A stretch of DNA of 64,000 nucleotides from Nibribacter roseus (GTDB taxonomy: Bacteria; Bacteroidota; Bacteroidia; Cytophagales; Hymenobacteraceae): the NCBI RefSeq assembly GCF_042662225.1, contig NZ_JBHSYQ010000015.1, forward strand, positions 310,001 to 374,000. The letters are read 5' to 3'. This document shows positions 61,999 to 64,000 of the stretch, one piece after another; within the stretch, counting starts at the first letter, position 1; each line of letters opens with the position of its first letter. The notes under the pieces were generated by a model. It ran no database searches and was not told where the DNA came from. It saw only the letters and a list, made by a program, of their open reading frames with translations. Made by a program: the position numbers and the translations under genes.

Positions 61999-62061
61999 TG
62001 AGTAATGATTAATGAACAATGATTAGTCATTAGTCATTACTCATTGTTCATTAATCATTGA
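61997..62061. repeat. AATGATTA-type inverted repeat without insert
   Basis: A perfect 19-bp inverted repeat (62004-62022 and 62041-62059) made of degenerate tandem AATGATTA / AATGAACA words, with an 18-base centre that is itself partly self-complementary. It fills the space between two convergent genes and could act as a two-way terminator. Confidence 0.8.
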
Positions 62062-62847
62062 TTAAAATCTTAACGTGAAATGCTGTTTGGGCTGATTTGT
62101 TCTGAAGAAGACAAGGCCTATATAGAAGAGATCAACGGTAAGCAGCACCTGCGGGTGCTGCTTTATTTTTTGCCAGGCCTCCACCATTTCACCAGACCAA
62201 TAGATATCGTCAAAAATAAAAACACTGCCTTCATGCGCTTTCGTGAGGCAAGCTTCAAAATAGCGGAGGGTAGGTTCTAATCTGTGGTTCCCGTCAAAGA
62301 AAGCAAAATCTAAACTCTCTACTTTCTCCAAAACCTGAGGCAAGGTGGTATTTATATTGCCTTCAACCAGTTGCACATTCTGTAACCTTAGCTTCTCAAA
62401 ATTAGCACGAGCCTGCGCAGCTATGGCTGGGCAGCCTTCTAGCGTATAGACCTGTGCGGTTTTACGGGCTGAAGCTAAGTAGCTGGTAGTAAGGCCTAGT
62501 GAAGTGCCCAATTCAAGAATTGTTGCCGGTTTAAAATGATTCGCAAGCCTAAAGAGCAACTTACCTAGGCGAGGAGGTTTTGCGGCTGTACGGACAATGT
62601 CTGACACTTTCCGCTTTTTGGTTTTACCGGTGTGTGATCCAGCTCCAAAGTCTGTGACCTCCAGCACCGTCTTGTCCTCTAGAAGTTCATCTCTAAGTAC
62701 TTCTACCGTATCATAGGCCGGGAAATACCCATCATGGTGTATAATAAAGCAGTAGAGGTTAAAAACGAAGGGAGAATGTAAGCCATGGGCGTTCCCTGAG
62801 CGCATCCAGAAAGAAACGTACCGGTAAAAGAGAGCAAGTGGCGGCAA
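62062..62847 (-). CDS. class I O-methyltransferase-like protein
   Basis: 261 residues. The SAM-binding core lies at about 85-190: ATILELGTSLGLTTSYLA (motif I), VYTLEGCPAIAAQARANF, VQLVEGNINTTLP and LDFAFFDGNHRLEPTLRYF, then FIFDDIYWS. This pattern fits the Methyltransf_24 / caffeoyl-CoA O-methyltransferase-like branch. The N-terminal helical part (YVSFWMRSGNAHGLHSPFVFNLY) is shared with a Bacteroidota-wide group of unknown substrate. It is 14 bases downstream of apaG and probably co-transcribed. Confidence 0.83.
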   Translation of the reverse strand: MPPLALFYRYVSFWMRSGNAHGLHSPFVFNLYCFIIHHDGYFPAYDTVEVLRDELLEDKTVLEVTDFGAGSHTGKTKKRKVSDIVRTAAKPPRLGKLLFRLANHFKPATILELGTSLGLTTSYLASARKTAQVYTLEGCPAIAAQARANFEKLRLQNVQLVEGNINTTLPQVLEKVESLDFAFFDGNHRLEPTLRYFEACLTKAHEGSVFIFDDIYWSGEMVEAWQKIKQHPQVLLTVDLFYIGLVFFRTNQPKQHFTLRF

Positions 62848-62861
62848 AGAATGAGGTTGGG

Positions 62862-63248
62862 TTAATTAAGCTTGTAAGGAATGATAAGCGTAAACTCCGG
62901 AATAGACACATTAAACTGTTTGCCATCTACCAGGCGTTCCATCAGGTAAGAGCCAGCCATTTTGCCAATGCTGGTCTTTAAATTACAACCAGAAACGTAC
63001 TGATGGCTTTCACCAGGTTCTAAAACGGGTTGCTGCCCAACTACACCTTCTCCCTCTACCTCTCGTACTTCGTTATTAGAATCGTATATATGCCAGTGGC
63101 GGCGTAATAACTTTACCGTAAATTCGCTGTTGTTCTCAATGGTAATCTTGTAAGCGAAGACAAAGTGCTGTTGGGCCGGGCTGGAATAGTCCGGAAGGTA
63201 GTTCGTCGTTACGTGAACGGTTACTCCTTGTGTTGTTTTCGTATCCAT
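62862..63248 (-). CDS. apaG: ApaG domain protein
   Basis: About 128 residues from the ATG at 63248 (a GTG at 63254 is in frame). A small all-beta protein of the ApaG/DUF525 fold: GVTVHVTTNYLPDYSSP, FVFAYKITIENNSEFTVKLLRRHW, GVVGQQPVLEPGESHQYVSGC and GSYLME. ApaG was linked by genetics to divalent-cation sensitivity in enterobacteria, but its biochemical role is not clear. It heads a two-gene unit with a methyltransferase. Confidence 0.92.
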   Translation of the reverse strand: MDTKTTQGVTVHVTTNYLPDYSSPAQQHFVFAYKITIENNSEFTVKLLRRHWHIYDSNNEVREVEGEGVVGQQPVLEPGESHQYVSGCNLKTSIGKMAGSYLMERLVDGKQFNVSIPEFTLIIPYKLN

Positions 63249-63356
63249 GTGCACCTTAATGTAAGTAATATGAGGAACAGCCTATCTGGCAAATAAGTTT
63301 AACCAGCCGGATTCTTGCCTAAAAATACGCTAAAATCTTAAAAAAGCACATCTTAT

Positions 63357-64000
63357 ATGCAGGTAAAAATTGAAGACAGTTGGCAAAAGGTACTGAAAGA
63401 GGAGTTTGAGAAGCCCTATTTCAAGCAGTTGGTCCAATTCATTAAAGAAGAATATGCTACCACAGAAGTATATCCGGCCGGGAAACAGATCTTTCATGCC
63501 TTTGAAGAATGTCCTTTTGATAAAGTACGGGTAGTAATCTTAGGGCAAGACCCTTACCATGGCAAAGGGCAAGCGAATGGTTTGGCATTTTCAGTATCTG
63601 AGGGATTGCGTACACCACCTTCGCTACTTAACATATTTAAAGAGATAGAGTCTGATTTGGGCAAGCCAATACCTCGCTCTGGAAATTTGGAAAGATGGGC
63701 AGAGCAGGGGGTACTTCTGCTGAACGCAACGCTAACGGTTAGGGCGCATCAGGCAGGGTCTCACCAGAAAAAGGGCTGGGAAGAGTTCACCGATGCCGTC
63801 ATTCAGAAAGTATCAGATTTAAAAGAAAACGTGGTGTTCTTGCTGTGGGGAGCCTATGCCCAAAAGAAAGGTCAGATTATTGACGAGAAAAAGCATTTGG
63901 TGCTAAAAGCGGCTCATCCGTCTCCGTTTGCCGCGGATAAAGGATTCTTTGGTACTAGGCACTTCAGCAAAACCAATGCTTACCTGCGCGAGCATGGAAA
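63357..64000 (+). CDS. ung: uracil-DNA glycosylase, partial (cut by right edge)
   Basis: The frame opens at the ATG 63357 and stays open to the right edge: 214 full codons, only a few short of the usual 220 or so. The enzyme removes uracil from DNA. Family 1 motifs are present: the catalytic-water loop VILGQDPYHGKGQANGLAFS (Asp near 65), the central LLLNATLTV, and the Leu-intercalation loop AAHPSPFAADKGFFGTRHFS near the C-terminus. It is divergent from apaG. Confidence 0.96.
   Translation, partial: MQVKIEDSWQKVLKEEFEKPYFKQLVQFIKEEYATTEVYPAGKQIFHAFEECPFDKVRVVILGQDPYHGKGQANGLAFSVSEGLRTPPSLLNIFKEIESDLGKPIPRSGNLERWAEQGVLLLNATLTVRAHQAGSHQKKGWEEFTDAVIQKVSDLKENVVFLLWGAYAQKKGQIIDEKKHLVLKAAHPSPFAADKGFFGTRHFSKTNAYLREHG

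Overview
The window looks like a chromosomal segment of a Bacteroidota bacterium, most likely order Cytophagales and probably family Hymenobacteraceae. The reasons are: T9SS sorting domains of both kinds (a gliding-type CHU_C end at 8865 and a Por-type C-terminal domain at 24954), promoters of the Bacteroidota form TAnnTTTG instead of TATAAT, no recognisable Shine-Dalgarno sequences, a GNAT-nitrilase fusion, and Bacteroidota-style TamB, RpsA and FtsX proteins. The genus cannot be fixed from the sequence alone.

Layout. 1-1852: two tandem sensor histidine kinases, the second cut by the left edge. 2446-8382: a methyltransferase, a lipoprotein, pyruvate dehydrogenase E1 beta, an OmpA/TPR lipoprotein, a PspC-like protein, a family 2 glycosyltransferase and a YbaB nucleoid protein. 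8865-13398: an overlapping operon hisS-hutH-gliding-type secreted protein. 13545-27960: an A+T-rich surface polysaccharide locus with an O-antigen ligase-like protein, three family 4 glycosyltransferases, a methyltransferase, a Wzy-like polymerase, UDP-GlcNAc 2-epimerase, an AsnB-type amidotransferase, a Wzx-like flippase, a T9SS-secreted alpha/beta hydrolase and a Wzz-like chain-length protein. 28042-32077: a GNAT-nitrilase fusion and a CoA-transferase gene pair interrupted by a small four-helix-bundle gene. 32175-43011: a tight operon ftsX-DUF3098-uppP-truB-ribF, a giant tamB divergent from tsaD, and a guanidine-modifying enzyme homologue. 43186-51454: M14 peptidase, DUF1611/DgcN-like protein, dipeptide epimerase-like enzyme, Imm26-like protein, SpmA/SpmB-type membrane protein, thioesterase, smpB and a cytoplasmic NlpC/P60 peptidase, which together suggest recycling of D-Glu-containing wall peptides. 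51550-64000: HNH nuclease, rpsA, tRNA-Cys, a cyanophycinase-cyanophycin synthetase pair, TPMT-like methyltransferase, kdsA, another methyltransferase, apaG and ung (cut by the right edge).

Most genes are ordinary housekeeping or envelope genes. The unexplained structure lies between the genes. (1) At least eleven copies of a conserved palindrome with half-site GTTTTAGGCCTGTTTT lie just after stop codons, like a dispersed terminator family. (2) Five loci carry long inverted repeats built from degenerate 7-9 bp tandem words, each locus with its own word. One encloses a four-helix-bundle gene with perfect 13-bp ends exactly between scoA and scoB, one encloses an orphan immunity-like gene, and three have no gene inside. 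This second group is the best candidate for an undescribed mobile or structural element. A 114-base run of N at 54884-54997 lies inside the terminator hairpin after rpsA.
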